This document shows positions 47,716 through 59,389 of a DNA stretch of 64,000 nucleotides, piece by piece. Origin of the DNA: Cylindrobasidium torrendii FP15055 ss-10. Taxonomy: Eukaryota > Basidiomycota > Agaricomycetes > Agaricales > Physalacriaceae. The stretch's first letter is position 1. Each line of letters begins with the position of its first letter. The notes beneath the pieces are model-generated. The model was given only the letters and a program-made list of their open reading frames with translations, made no database searches and was not told where the DNA came from. The stretch lies in the NCBI GenBank assembly GCA_000934385.1, contig KN880462.1, positions 1 to 64,000 on the forward strand, given 5' to 3'. The position numbers and the translations under genes are program-made.

Positions 47716-49556
47716 CTAGGGATTGGCAGACACCACCTGTTTCTCTATGAAGCACAGCGCGGCGCACGATGTGAAGTGCTTGGCAAGCTTATTTGCCTGT
47801 CCCTTCTCGATTTCGCCGCCGCAGTGGGGACATACCCATGTCCTCGCGGATTGAGGAGTCCCACGCTTCGCGTGAAAGACTTGGTCAAACTTTCCCTGTT
47901 CAATGGCCCGGATAGCCAAGTACGGGTGGGCTTGAATCATCTGCTTGCGGTACTCGTATTTCGTGAGCACCTCTGCTCCAAGGTAGGGTGCTCCGCCGGG
48001 AGGGTGGTTGAACGAAACGGAGACGACTCCGCCTACCGTCTGGAGTGTGAATCCCCAAAGAATATTTGTAGAAGATGCACGGCGGAACGATTCCATATAA
48101 CCGTAAATGAGGTCTCTGCGACCGCAAAATCAGTCATCAATAACAAACGCGATCATGCGAATTGAACTCACTGGTCGATGCGAAGGCCAATGCGGTAGTC
48201 AAGACTGAAGTGGTTCCCGTTCGGTAACTTTTCCCAGAGGACGTAAATTGTCTCCGACGGGGCAGCAGCGAGGAGCAATGAGGAAGGAGTGGGATTAACT
48301 GCTGTCGCAGGAGCCACAACTGCAGTACTAGGACTCGCGTTTGACTGCAGCGCGACTTGGGCCACAGGCGGCGCGGCAGCAACGGGAGCGGACGTCGTCG
48401 GTGCAATACTAGCAGCGATGGTGGTAGGAGCGACCGTTGCCGGCGGGGGAGCGTGGGATGGGACCTGAAGGTTGACGGCTGGCTGGTAGTTAACGAGGTT
48501 GTGAGGATGGCTCACAGCGCCGCCTGCGGTGGAGGTCGTGATAAGCGGACCATGAAAGTTGGAAGCAGGCTTCGAAGCCAGTACGGGGATGATCGGGCGT
48601 GTCGTCACCGATGGATGAGGAAGGGAAACACGGGTGGCTGCGCCGGTCGAAGGTCCAGCGGTGGCTTGAACCGACATCGGCGGCGCCGGAGCCGTCGTAG
48701 AAGACACAGACGATGTCGTGACAGCCGCGCCAGCATCTCCTGCAGACGACGGCGCGTTCGGAGCCTCCTTGCGCGCAGAGCCGACCGCGTCTTGCGCGGT
48801 AACCTCGTCGAGGGAAGTATTTGGTGCCGAGGTGAGACATAACTCGGGGTCGCGCGTGTCCTTATCTTCTGGTGTGCCCGGAGTGCCCGGAAAGTACGTC
48901 GCGCCTGGAGAAGAAGGGTCGGCCGTTGAGGTGGGGGAGGGAGCTGGGCTTGGGAATTCACTGGGATTGGTTGCAGGTACGGGAGCGTCTTCCTCGTATG
49001 AGGGACCATCGATGGTAACTTCAACGTCGTCGATAGTATCGCGAGTGATACATGGGCGTTTGTGCTGGACCTGTTCGTCGTCGTCGTCGCCAAGGTCGGA
49101 GGAGGCGCGCCTCTTCATGCGCGAGCTTGATAGCATCCCTAAGTCTAGACTCGGCCTATTGGTTTGTGTTAGTTTACAAGTGATCAAAACGAAACGAGTG
49201 GCCTACCTGCGAGTCGTCCTTTCAGGTGAACAGTTTATAAAATCGTTGAAAAGTTTCGCATATGCAGCATCCGAGCGACCCGGGGATTCATCCAACGCCG
49301 CCAAATGAGGGTTTAGACCACCTCCGAACGAGTTCCTTGGCGTTGTAGGAGGGGGTGTGCGCGGGCGCAGGAAAAGGGTCGAGTTCCGGAGGGAGTTTGT
49401 GTGATTGAAGCGGTAGTCGTCCTCATTGTCGCGGTCTCTGATGCGCTGTGACATTTCTCTTTCGTGGCGAACCTAGCAGGTGGTTCAGGTAAATAACAGA
49501 CGAAACCAGAGAAAACAAATACGCACGATGCGTACATTCTGTGCGGTAATAGACAT
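47716..49556 (-). CDS. K3: member of an unrecognised four-gene family
   Basis: Four exons (49556-49527, 49472-49207, 49155-48172, 48115-47716) join in phase to about 559 residues. The first exon is only ten codons (MSITAQNVRI). A charged Arg/Asp-rich N-terminus follows. A phase-2 intron then comes just before the basic motif (MKRRASSDLG...VQHKRPC), then about 250 residues of Ala/Thr/Pro linker, and a second phase-2 intron. The C-terminal module has HPYLAIRAIEQGKFDQVFHA, a Trp, and CPHC-x14-H-x3-C with a further Cys four residues on. The module matches K1, K2 and K4; the N-terminus does not. Confidence 0.7.
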
Positions 49557-51860
49557 GACGAAGGGCAAAGCAGGGGAGGTAGAGTGGTGTGGATCAAGCT
49601 GTGCAAGTTCAAATGGTGGCAGAAGGGAAGGACGAATTGTCGATCACCCACCTGAACCGTGCAATTCCAGCAGAAATTGTTCGCCCTTTGCCGGTGCAGC
49701 AAAAAACACCGCAAAGGAAAGCTGAAATTAGTTGAAAGGGTCACAAAAGGCAGTGGATTTCCTGTGAAGAGGAACATTGTCTTGCGGTGGCGCAGGCTGA
49801 CCGTCGTTGTGCCGCCCGCGTCGCCGCTCGTACATACCAGCATATACACCCCCCGATACGGACTTTTCAACGAAATTGTCTTGATGCTATAGCCAAGAAT
49901 CATGCGCTCCCGTCCTACGCACCCACATAGATGAGAACAAGTCGGCGCCGTACCGCCTTTTCCTAACCCTGGAAAGCTGCTGACCCCGACGCAAAACGTG
50001 CAAATTGCATCACGACAAGGTATATGGCATACAACAGATGCACAGATAAACCACAGGATTTTGCAAAGGAAATACTCTGTTTATAAAGGAGAAACGCCCA
50101 TAGGGAATACGCGTTCCTATCGTCGATATCTTGCATCCCGCCTGCGGCGGGCCAACGCAGCGGTATGACATCACACATACCGCGCTACCCCGGTTCCACA
50201 ATCTCAAAGGACGAACAAGTTCTTCTTAGCCCGCAACAGGCCAAATCACTGTATAGCGAGCGTACGAAGCTAGTACGACCTCTTTTGACCGCGGACCGAT
50301 ATGATCATTTCACCCTAGGCATCCATTGCAGCCATCTGCTGGACGAGAGGTTACCATCTATCCTTTTTCAAGCTTTTATCGATGCTCAATCAACACATTC
50401 GGCCAGTTGCGAAGAACATGAGATGTCACGCGAGAAATCCAGCCACCGCCACACTACACAAACTGTGTCGGGCGACGACGAAGAGGATTTGGGTCGCCGG
50501 AGATAGCCACAGAGGATGAAATAGACATTTTAAAAGAGGTTCCCTTTGAGAGCAAGGCAAGTTGACCGAAGATAAATGGGGCCATGCCACCCGATGTAGA
50601 GAGGATGGATGGAAGTGCCCGCCGACCTCTGGAAGCCAGTTATTGCCCAAAAGAGGATAAGAGACGCCGTTTGAGCATATAAAAAGAAAAAACGAAATGG
50701 AAAAAAGCTCAGAGAGAGCCTAGGAGATGTAAACACAATGGGATGGAAGTTGACTTACTTGGACTTGAGGCGTTTCGAACTTCCTGAGGCGCCCAACTTT
50801 TTGGCATAGTTTTCTAGATGCAGGACGAGCATTTGGGGCGTCCCAGGCTTTCGAACTTCGACTTGAAAAGGGAGGAAGGAAAGGGTTACGTGATTTCTCC
50901 CAGGTATCCTTACTACCACCACGATCTAAACTCTCGCTCTGTGTCTGGCCTTTTAAAACCACTCCCGACTCCCGCTTAAAACCATAGACGCCCATTCAAC
51001 TCTGTTTTTGCTCAGTTGAGGACCACGGAACAAGGATATATGGAAAATGGCGAAGCTACGACCTCGAAAGATGTAACCCGCCCTTGGCTGCATTTCGCTC
51101 AACCCCCACCCAAGGACTCGCCCGTTATCCGGAATTATAAAGCACAATACTTGCAGGGCAACGTTTGTCCGACGGACTGTGACCCAGGCCGACTTGGACG
51201 CCGGGCTCGCTAGTCGTACGATCTACGCCCCTCCGCATACGGCTACCCAGCCAACACAGGCATATGGCCGCCCAGCTGTTCTCCTCCTGGAGGTTCGAGG
51301 GACCCGCGCCCACTCCTGCGCACCCTCTCGCCAACTCCGAAGTTTGCCAATGCAGTTCGAGGATCACGACGTGCCAAGTCTTGTTCGCAACGCCTCCTGG
51401 ACTATGGACCCTCTGCACGCCCGACCTTATCGCCTTCCGAAGAACCGTGAAGAGTCTCCCTTACCCATCGATACTGCCATACCCTCTTCCACTAGATCGT
51501 GTACGATGTAGACCAACCAAATGACAATCATGTTCTCTTCCTGTCCAGTGGGCTTTCTCTGAAGTCATGGCCCGTTTTAAATGGACTCTCGTCCCACTGC
51601 TCACCGGCACCTGGCAGCTTCGTGAATTTCCTCTAGTAAGGACTAGGCTGCTCGTCGAATCTGGGTAGAGCTTTCCTGCTACATAAGTCTATTTGCTGAT
51701 ATCAGAGCAAGGAGCGTGAATTACAGCGCCATACGGCGCGCGAACATACAATGTCTATCTACATATCTGCACACTCGTCAGGTATACGACACACATCTAC
51801 TCTACTTCTATTTAACAATCGTCCATGTCATGAGCGAGTCTCTGTATGCGAGCTTTTATC
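49557..51860. other. Spacer between K3 and the PAQR gene
   Basis: About 2.3 kb. Frames at 50165-50506 (plus) and 50720-50995 (minus) are open but have no start context, splice partner or recognisable content, so I do not call them. No structured RNA or repeat stands out. Confidence 0.4.
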
Positions 51861-53123
51861 CTAAGCCGAGCACGTCGCCTGGTTGCCAACCTCATACCAC
51901 CAATGCATGCACGTCGAGACATGCACGAAATGCGAGAGCGCAGCCAGGATAACACAACCGTGTAGGATCTGGTGGCTAGAGAAGAAATAGTCGAAGCGGC
52001 CTGGCGCCAGGCGTTCTGGGAAACGATGGGCACTACAAAGGGTATACGGTTAGCGTGCATCAAGTAGGATGGAGGGCAATACTTACTACAGGAATGCACC
52101 GGTCAAGTTGGTCAACGCCGCTAGGAGGAGCCATTTGTAGCCCATGGCGTTGTAGAAGGTATCCCATCCGTGGGTCCACCATGCTTGTGCTGTCGCCAGA
52201 CCACCTGTCCAGCCTACGGCGGTGAAGATGACGGTCCGCAGCGTCCTATGGGTAGGTTGCTGGTACAGTGGGTTGAGCACCACGAATCCCGCCGCTGCAC
52301 CAAGCGTCAGCCATTTCCTCAAGTTCGATGGAATACCGTTACCAAAGCCAGCAGCGACGAGAATGCCACAGTACGTGAGCTGGTGGTGCGGATGGCACAA
52401 GAATCCGTAGTAGATGCTCGCGGCGAAGCTACCGACGATTTGGACGAGGATGCCGAGGTAGTCCAGCGCATTGCAGCGTGTCGCCATCTATGGAGGATCC
52501 CCCAAGTGTTGGAACACGGTGAACGCGCGGGGACAACGAGCGCACATACCTCCTCGGAGTGACATAGAGACGTATGGAAGAACGCGCTGGCGCCGAGGGA
52601 AAAGATGGTGGTGAATAGGAATGTCTGGAAGACGACGAAGTCTTTGAGGCTCAGGTCGGGGAAACGTGAGGGTGCGTATATTGCGAAGGAAATGTACAGG
52701 AAGAGGGCGGCACCCCAGAGATGACTGTGAATGTTGACTTGTCACTTGTCAGTCAAACTTTGAGCGGAAAGGGTGGGGGTCTGACCGGTCTCATTGTGCA
52801 GGTCTAAATTGAGAGTAAGCAGGTTATTCTGGGGGATCAATCGTGCTTACGTACAGCCAAAAACAGACTGGAATGTCCCTCGCCAGTGATGTTGTGCTCT
52901 TGCAGTATGCGTGAGGAAGAGAGAGAGAAAGAGAATAAAAAGGAAATCACCTTCGATAACCAGAGATGATAAACTCGTTGTCCTTTTGCCAGTGAGGCAT
53001 CTCTGCGTCTGCCCAATGCAGCGTTTTGGACAGCCGTGCCAGCTCATGGTTGACCTGGCCGTACGCGTCTGCGGTGGCATGGGTGATGCGCTTTCGTATC
53101 GAAGTCGTCGCGGTCATGGACAT
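51861..53123 (-). CDS. PAQR / haemolysin-III family membrane protein (adiponectin-receptor type)
   Basis: The protein is of the family of yeast Izh proteins and animal adiponectin receptors, which are linked to zinc, sterol and sphingolipid metabolism (ceramidase-like activity). After a polar N-terminus come the family landmarks: WQKDNEFIISGYRR, DLHNETVNIHSHLWG, then helix pairs with FSLGASAFFHTSLCHSEE, DYLGI-like (LDYLGILVQIVGS), YYGFLCHP, and the end RFPERLAPGRFDYFFSSHQILH. The conserved Ser, Asp and His set of the putative metal site (S..FH, D, H...H) is present. About 310 residues and seven membrane spans, as usual. The start at 53123 (MSMTATTSIRKR) could be two residues later. It is divergent from the next gene with only about 290 bases between. 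Confidence 0.88.
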
Positions 53124-53414
53124 GGTGGAGGCAGGAATCAACGTGGGTTAGAGACTGATTTTTAATCCGGAGTGCTCTAAATCTGCGCGCTCGGGAGCCG
53201 GGTCGGCAAATGCCAGCAGTGGTCATAATGAGTTTGACTAAGTAAGGAAGAAAAGACGCGCTTTGGACGCGTGTTGAAACAAAGGACCAGGTAGTGACAG
53301 ATCGCGGCTGACCGCGTTGTTGATGGCGGGATTATTATAAGTACAAGTCGCGCCTAATTTGCGCCACAGCTGATCGGCGGCTCTCTACCCCGCGCGACCA
53401 TCAACCTGATTCCT

Positions 53415-55024
53415 ATGGACTCATGGTTTGGCATGTTCATCCGCAAGATTCGCAATAACAACTACGAAGCCCTCCCCAACGATGCAGAGGAATACGAACT
53501 GCCTACCACCACCACCGCCCATCGAAGTCCAGCCCAGACGAACAACCGATTCAGCAGAAAGCCAGTCCAAGTTGTCCTGCGCCTGCTCGCGTCGCCATAC
53601 TTCCAGCGCGGCTTCATCATAGCCCTGCTCATACCCATCGCATATATCCTCAGCGGCGGCGTCCCACCTAGCTATGCCGACATCCATGCCTATGAGCTCA
53701 ACCTTCCCCAGCATCGTAAACCGTCTGGCGACCGAAGATATCTGCGCTTCGAGGGGACGCTGACAGGACTGGGCTTGAATAACATTCTTCAAGAACAGTG
53801 CGCCAAGCAGCTATACCATTTCCTTCGTCACTAAGAGGTCCGCAGCTTATTACTCTCCTACATCGCGTACGCTGCCAACCGTTCATTCGTCTTCAGCGAC
53901 TACACTTGGTCAACCCTCCCCATACCCTACACTGTCGACGAATGGGCGCTGCGGCCTACGCATATGCCGCTTAATACATTCATCTCTGGACCGACTGCGG
54001 GCGGTGACATGCCTTCCATTGGACTCACCCAAGACGCGTTGAACGAGGCCGAGCGCTCGGGGACACCGCCTCCGCATGATATACGCGCCGTTCACGTTTC
54101 ATTCTTCGACTCTGTCTGCCCCAAGGAACAGCGCGTCACATTGAACTCGCTCGCTCAACCCCAGTTGACCGACGAGAGTCTCACTGGAGACGCCCTACTC
54201 AACGTCTGGGTCGAATACATCGCAAGTGTTGCTTCAGAACCATGTGTAGTCGTCGACTTCACCAATAAACGTGTCTTCGACCATCTGTACGTCCTGTCTC
54301 AACCTCCTCAGATCCGCGTATGCTGATACAAATCAGGTTGTTTGGCACGGAACGAGTAGTGGACATGTACCCTCTGATGGCTGCGACGCCCATCCTCAAG
54401 GATTTCAAGTGGGCTCCGCTCGTCCAAGATGCTGTCGACCGCAACATGGCTGGGATCAACCGTCCTGCATCTTCACAGATCCCAGGACTCCTCGCCGTGC
54501 ACCTCAGACGCGGGGACTACTTCGGCCACTGCAAATACCTTACCAAATGGAGTGTGCGGTATCAAGGCATGAACCGTTTCCCAGGTATTCCAGACCACTT
54601 TGACCCGGATGATTTCGACGAGGCGAAGCAGACGAAGTATGAGCATTTCGTGGAACACTGCATGCCTGATGTCCCGACTGTGGTGGCCAGGCTGGGGGAG
54701 GTGAGGGACGCAGCGCCAGAGCTCGGACTCACCAAGGTCTATGCAATGTCCAACGGGAAACGCGCGTGGCTCGACGAACTTTGGACTGAACTCCGCAAGG
54801 ACGGGTGGGGTCCAGTGCAAAGTGGCGAGCCGACGCACGAGTTGGGGAGTACGGCGGATTTGGATTTGACGAATAGAGAGTGGTATGTGAGTGGTGCGAT
54901 TGATATGGCGATTGCGGAGCAAGCGCAGATGTTTGTTGGGAATGGATGGTCGAGTTTGACTGGGAACATCATTATGTTCAGGTTAGCCAAGGGCGTGGAT
55001 ATACACTCGAATCGGCTGTTATGA
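53415..55024 (+). CDS. Fucosyltransferase-like type II membrane protein
   Basis: The start [15 protein letters not shown] is followed by a single membrane anchor (about residues 66-82, [18 protein letters not shown]), giving a cytosolic tail and a lumenal catalytic part. The lumenal part has [12 protein letters not shown] near its beginning, the [15 protein letters not shown] motif typical of GDP-fucose O-fucosyltransferase-type enzymes, and [14 protein letters not shown] near the end, which matches the nucleotide-sugar end loop of such folds. Two introns are needed: one near 53793-53850 (exact acceptor uncertain, GTCCGCAG most likely) and one at about 54290-54339. The length is about 500 residues. 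It probably works in the Golgi; acceptor and donor are not decided. Similar basidiomycete proteins are often left as hypothetical. Confidence 0.75.
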
Positions 55025-56337
55025 GTTCGGCGAGGAGGAAAGCATTATTTATTTATGTAGACTTTATAATGACGGACAAACTATTTATTTATTCATGCCA
55101 AACTGATGGATTTTGGAAGCCTTTTACACTGAGCTCGAGGCAAAGTGCCCGACATAAAAAATCTTGAGCTCGGTGGGCGCTTGAAGCTTGAAGGTGACTT
55201 GAAGTTGGCCCTCTTGGCCTTTGTCGAGTCTGTGATTTTGACGAACAACTGGCCAGGACAACAGGCTGAGACCAAATGTGGTGCCTTCAGCACCGAGCAA
55301 ACAAGCCATTCATTCATGATTTCTATGCTATCCTTATTGAACCAGACCAAGTACTTAACCACATCGTGGTGATGGACTTGGCACAACTTGAGCATACTGT
55401 ACATATGAGACCTCTCACTCGAACGTCTTGAATATCTCATGCATTGGTCGACTCTAGTGGCAAGGCGCGAACTGTAGAACTATCACAGGTTCAGGGCAAC
55501 GGCAGACGACAGAAGCAAACAGAGAGTCAAGGCATCAAGCATGGTTGAAAAAATGGATGAGGCATAGTAGCTACCGGTGTATACGATATGACAACTACAT
55601 ATTAAAGGGGGACCTTCCATCAAGCTTCATAACGGCGAGCAGGTGTCGGACGTGCTCGACTGCAGTCAACATGAAGTCATGTACTTATCATGAATGGAAG
55701 ACGTCTCATTTGTCGTCAAGTTTATTTGAGCCGGCCTTTCAACAGCATGTTGTGTGCTGGTAACTTATCGAGTTCACACATTCCAACTGTTTGCACGGAG
55801 GGCGAAGGGGGTTGTAATTGGTGCAGGAGGCAAAGGCTACATAAAGCAGATGCTAGTATGTATACGATTGGTGTGGCTTGGGCGGATAGGTAGGCGGATG
55901 GATATGTGGTAGTAGTGACTATTGGTGAGGGTGGGATCGATGAGTTATGCTGAGGATGGTACGTCGGTGAACGTAGTGGTAATGGTGGTACGGGTAAGGA
56001 TAACAGACAAACACGATGGGTGATGTAGCAGACATGGTGCAGGATAATGGCAAGTACACGGTGTACAAAGCCGGGGTGGTGGTAGCAACAACATGAGCAC
56101 GAAGCTCGAGGGTAGGTGGTAAGTAGCGTAGCATGCTGATAGCACACACGACTCGAAGTCCAATGATAAATAGCTATAACGGTGATAACGTGGAATGGAT
56201 GAGGGGTGAGGATGGAGACGGAGTGAGAGAGAAAGGTAGATCATAATGCGCGGTCATTCAGAATCGTGAAGTCCACAGTAAATAGGAATAGAGAAATATG
56301 AAAATAGTTCGTATCGTTTGTCTAGCCGCGAGGGGTG
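55025..56337. other. Spacer between the fucosyltransferase-like gene and K4
   Basis: Nothing coding is supported. 55890-56250 is a G/T/A-rich low-complexity stretch (repeated GGTGG, GGATG and GTAGTA words) that produces long but meaningless frames on the minus strand. Confidence 0.45.
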
Positions 56338-58622
56338 CTAGTTAGCCGCCGCGATCTTCTCCTCGAGCTCGGCCAGAGCCTCGCACTTTGCTGACAGATG
56401 GCCTGATTTGTCTTCCTCGACGAAGTGCGGCAGAATTTTGCCAGGCTGTGCCCTCGCCATCAACGAGAAACAATGGGGGCAGCTCCAGTTGGTCTCATTC
56501 TTCCTAGCGTGGAAGACAATATCAAATTGTCCTTGCTCCAAAGCCCGCGTTGACAGGTAGGGATATACCTGTATAAGCTTGGTGCGATCAGCGTAGTCCG
56601 CTGGGATTCCGCCTGGTATGTCTTCTTTACGATGATGCCGTTTTGTGGGGTCCGTCGAAGGGTATTTCGGGCTGTACGCTGCGAGGTCGCGTGAACCAAA
56701 GACAGGAATGTTGATGTCGAGGGCGCTACGCGACGCCGCCTTGTGATCTTTAACGATCCCCTGCACCTTTTTCGTTGTACCCCGGGCAGCAAAATGAGCA
56801 ACGAGCTGGTCTATGGTATTCCTAGAGACGCGGTCAACATTGGAGAGGAGAGAAAGGGAAAGCAAGAAAGACGTACTGAGTAATAACGATACCCTGCGGG
56901 GTCGTCTGATTAGCCCTGAAGCGAAGGACCTTCGCTTCCTTCGGATTCACATCGCCCATGAAGATACCTGCATCAACGTCACCAACGCACACGAAGGGCC
57001 AGCTATGAGTGTCTGGCGGAGGACCAGTTCTCGGCGGTGCGGGCAAGGCCATTGCAAGTATTGCTCCGATAGCCCCGCCAACAGGAGTGCTCGCAGAAGG
57101 TAACACATTGGTCGTGGTAGTGGGTATCGCGGGAAGAAGAGGTTGCTGCGGCCCGCCGAGAGTGGACGGACCAGCAGCATTGACCGCTATGACTGTCGAG
57201 CTCGAAGGCATCGTTGAAGCCATTGCAGGAGCCGCAGATGGAATAATGTGCTTCGCCTTTACACGAACGTAACGTGTCCTACGGGATCTGGGCACGTGAG
57301 CAGCTGGGACTGTAGACGGAGCCCGCGAGTCATTGGCGGCGGACACGGTAGTATTGACGAGCGCGGGAGCTGGGTTTGAGCTGGGAACAGGCGGCGGAGG
57401 GATAGGAAGCAACTCCTTGAGAGCACGTTGCGGCTGTGTAAGCCGCGCAGGTGCTGGCGCGTGCCCACCTCGGGTCACGTGGCCGCGGCCAGCATTGGGC
57501 TCTTGAGCTGGTGGCGGAATGAACGGCGGGACAGGAGGAGGCGCGTACGAATCGATTGGTGGAAGTGGTAGCGGTGGCACGATGTCACGATAGGCATGAT
57601 AAGGTAGGAGCGGCGGCCAGCCGGGAGGCAACGCTGGGTTTGGAAGACGAAAATATGGAGGAGCCGGCGCTGGGGCGCGCGGCGGCGGCCATGGCATCGA
57701 CGGACCACCTCCGAATGGCAGGTTCAAGTTGTATGCTCCGCTGGCCTGTGCGGTGAAGGTCGCGGAGTGAATGCCCGGGGCTATCTCGTGAGGCGCGATG
57801 GGACGATTGTCCCTTTGATGTACAAGGCCCGCGTGTGCTGCGACCCTTGCAAAAGAGAAGTCCCGGTTCACCCCGGGACTGCTGGTCCAGTCGATTTGGT
57901 TGCTCGAAGAGGATGATGTTGAGGCAGGTGCACGCCTGAGGTTGCTCGGAGCGCCACCAGTCGTCGCAGCCCGTGTGTTGGTGTCGCGTGTATTAGCTAG
58001 GGCAGAGGATTCGGATTGCGCCTCGTTGACAGTGGGGAGTTCGGGCTCGGGCGGCGTCTCGGTGGTGGAGGGTGTGGTAGGGGGGTTGGTGGCTTCGCCG
58101 TCGGCATCGTTAAGAAAGTCGTCCGTAAATGTCATTCGAAGACGCTTGGGGTCTTGCCCAGCGTCGATGGTCGAGATAGAGTCGCTCGACCGCTGCCTCT
58201 TGATGGTGGTGCGCGTTTGCGTGCGCGTACTAGTGAAAGGCTTAGCGAATCCTGCAAGAGAACCAAGATGATAGCGCACCTGTCACTGCTGCCAGCAGCA
58301 GAGCTTGAAGAGCTAGTACTCGCGCCGTCATCCTCGCTCTCCGTTGTCACTAGTCCTCCATCGTCGTCCTCGTAGTCCGTGGCCTCGAATGCCGCCGCAC
58401 CCTCAGCGTCGTGATAATCCGGGTCCTTGGGATGGATTGGCAATCCTTCAAGTCTTGCGGCTCTGACTTCTTTGTCAGAGTAGCGTCGACCGTAGTCGAA
58501 CGTTACGTCGATGGGCGAAGGCTCTGCAGTCAAGTTAGTATCTCTGCCAGCTGCACCATCCAAAGGCAACACGCACCGAGAGGAGGGATCCACACTTCAC
58601 CCTCAAAACAGTATCCGGACAT
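56338..58622 (-). CDS. K4: member of an unrecognised four-gene family
   Basis: Four exons (58622-58577, 58523-58280, 58229-56877, 56821-56338) join in phase to about 708 residues, the largest of the four. It begins MSGYCFEGEVWIPPL and continues with an acidic segment (DPDYHDAEGAAAFEATDYEDDDGG). A phase-2 intron follows, then the basic motif (TIKRQRSSDS...DPKRLRM). Next is a very Pro/Ala-rich linker of about 300 residues, HSWPFVCVGDVDAG, and a second phase-2 intron. The C-terminal module has a long variable part, then YPYLSTRALEQGQFDIVFHA and W.CPHC with a more distant His and Cys. The second intron was placed by phase (acceptor CACTAG rather than TTGCAG). Confidence 0.7.
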
Positions 58623-59220
58623 AGCGAGGGAGAGCAAGCTTGTCGGTGGTGGTTAGGGAAGAAGAGGGAATCGAGGGCGAAAGCCCAAAATATCATACAC
58701 GTGGGAAAGGTCGTGCTTATGTCAGCCGCGGATGTAGATTCTGGGTCGGCGCCAAAGCTTAGTCATCCAAGAAAGACGCCATTGTCCGGATAAGGAAGGT
58801 ACTAACCGCTGCTGTATCTATAAAAGAGTGAATAGTCCTTGTTTCAATTTTACGGAGAATAGAAGGCAGGGAGCATTCATCTGTAGGTTTACGGCCTCGT
58901 AGGCCGACCTAATCAAGAGTTTTGGCAGGTTTTCTGCTGTAGCGTAGTTTGCCTGCAAGTCTGCGACAATGAGGAAAATGCGTGCAGAACATGGGTCATG
59001 CTTTGACTACCGACCGTTCGTCATATTAAAGCTAAGATTCAGGAGCGTATGCCTTACCTGAGATGATTTTCCCGAGGAGTACACCGTGCGCCACATCTGC
59101 CTGCAGAAAAGTCCGAAGGGCATGACAGTCCAAGAAAGTGGTCAATATGGGATTAAGACACCCACAGCTATTCCCAGACAGAAGTTCAGACTGAGATAGG
59201 CGCCCCATGGCCCCAGACCA
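58623..59220. other. Spacer upstream of K4
   Basis: No gene is supported. A plus-strand TATAAAA at about 58818 has no gene behind it. A small inverted word (TACGGCCTCGTAGGCCG) lies near 58890. Confidence 0.4.
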
Positions 59221-59254
59221 GCCCTTCGACGGCAAAGATGCGCCGTCGAAGGGC
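59221..59254. repeat. Perfect 13-bp inverted repeat downstream of the hydroxylase gene
   Basis: GCCCTTCGACGGC (59221-59233) and its exact reverse complement (59242-59254) are separated by eight bases. It would form a strong GC-rich hairpin about 140-170 bases past the stop codon of the fatty acid hydroxylase, possibly within its 3' untranslated region. Confidence 0.8.
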
Positions 59255-59389
59255 GGCGTTCACACATCAATCACGCAGCAAAGAAATAGGGAAGGAATCC
59301 AATTAATTACAGAAGACAAAGTAAAGCGACATATTAGTGCCCATTGTTCCACATCCAAGCCATCATCTAATAGATACATCTTTCCAACC

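Noticed and set aside
50165..51524. Open frames between K3 and the PAQR gene
   Set aside because: They cannot be joined by plausible introns and show no recognisable or repeated content.
55719..56250. Long Tyr/His/Ser/Pro-rich frames on the minus strand
   Set aside because: They come from a low-complexity G/T/A-rich stretch. Several overlapping frames are open at once, which is typical of biased composition and not of a gene.
58230..58260. Use of the TTGCAG acceptor before the K4 basic motif
   Set aside because: It gives the wrong phase and an early stop; the CACTAG acceptor 27 bases further keeps the frame and the phase-2 position seen in K2 and K3.
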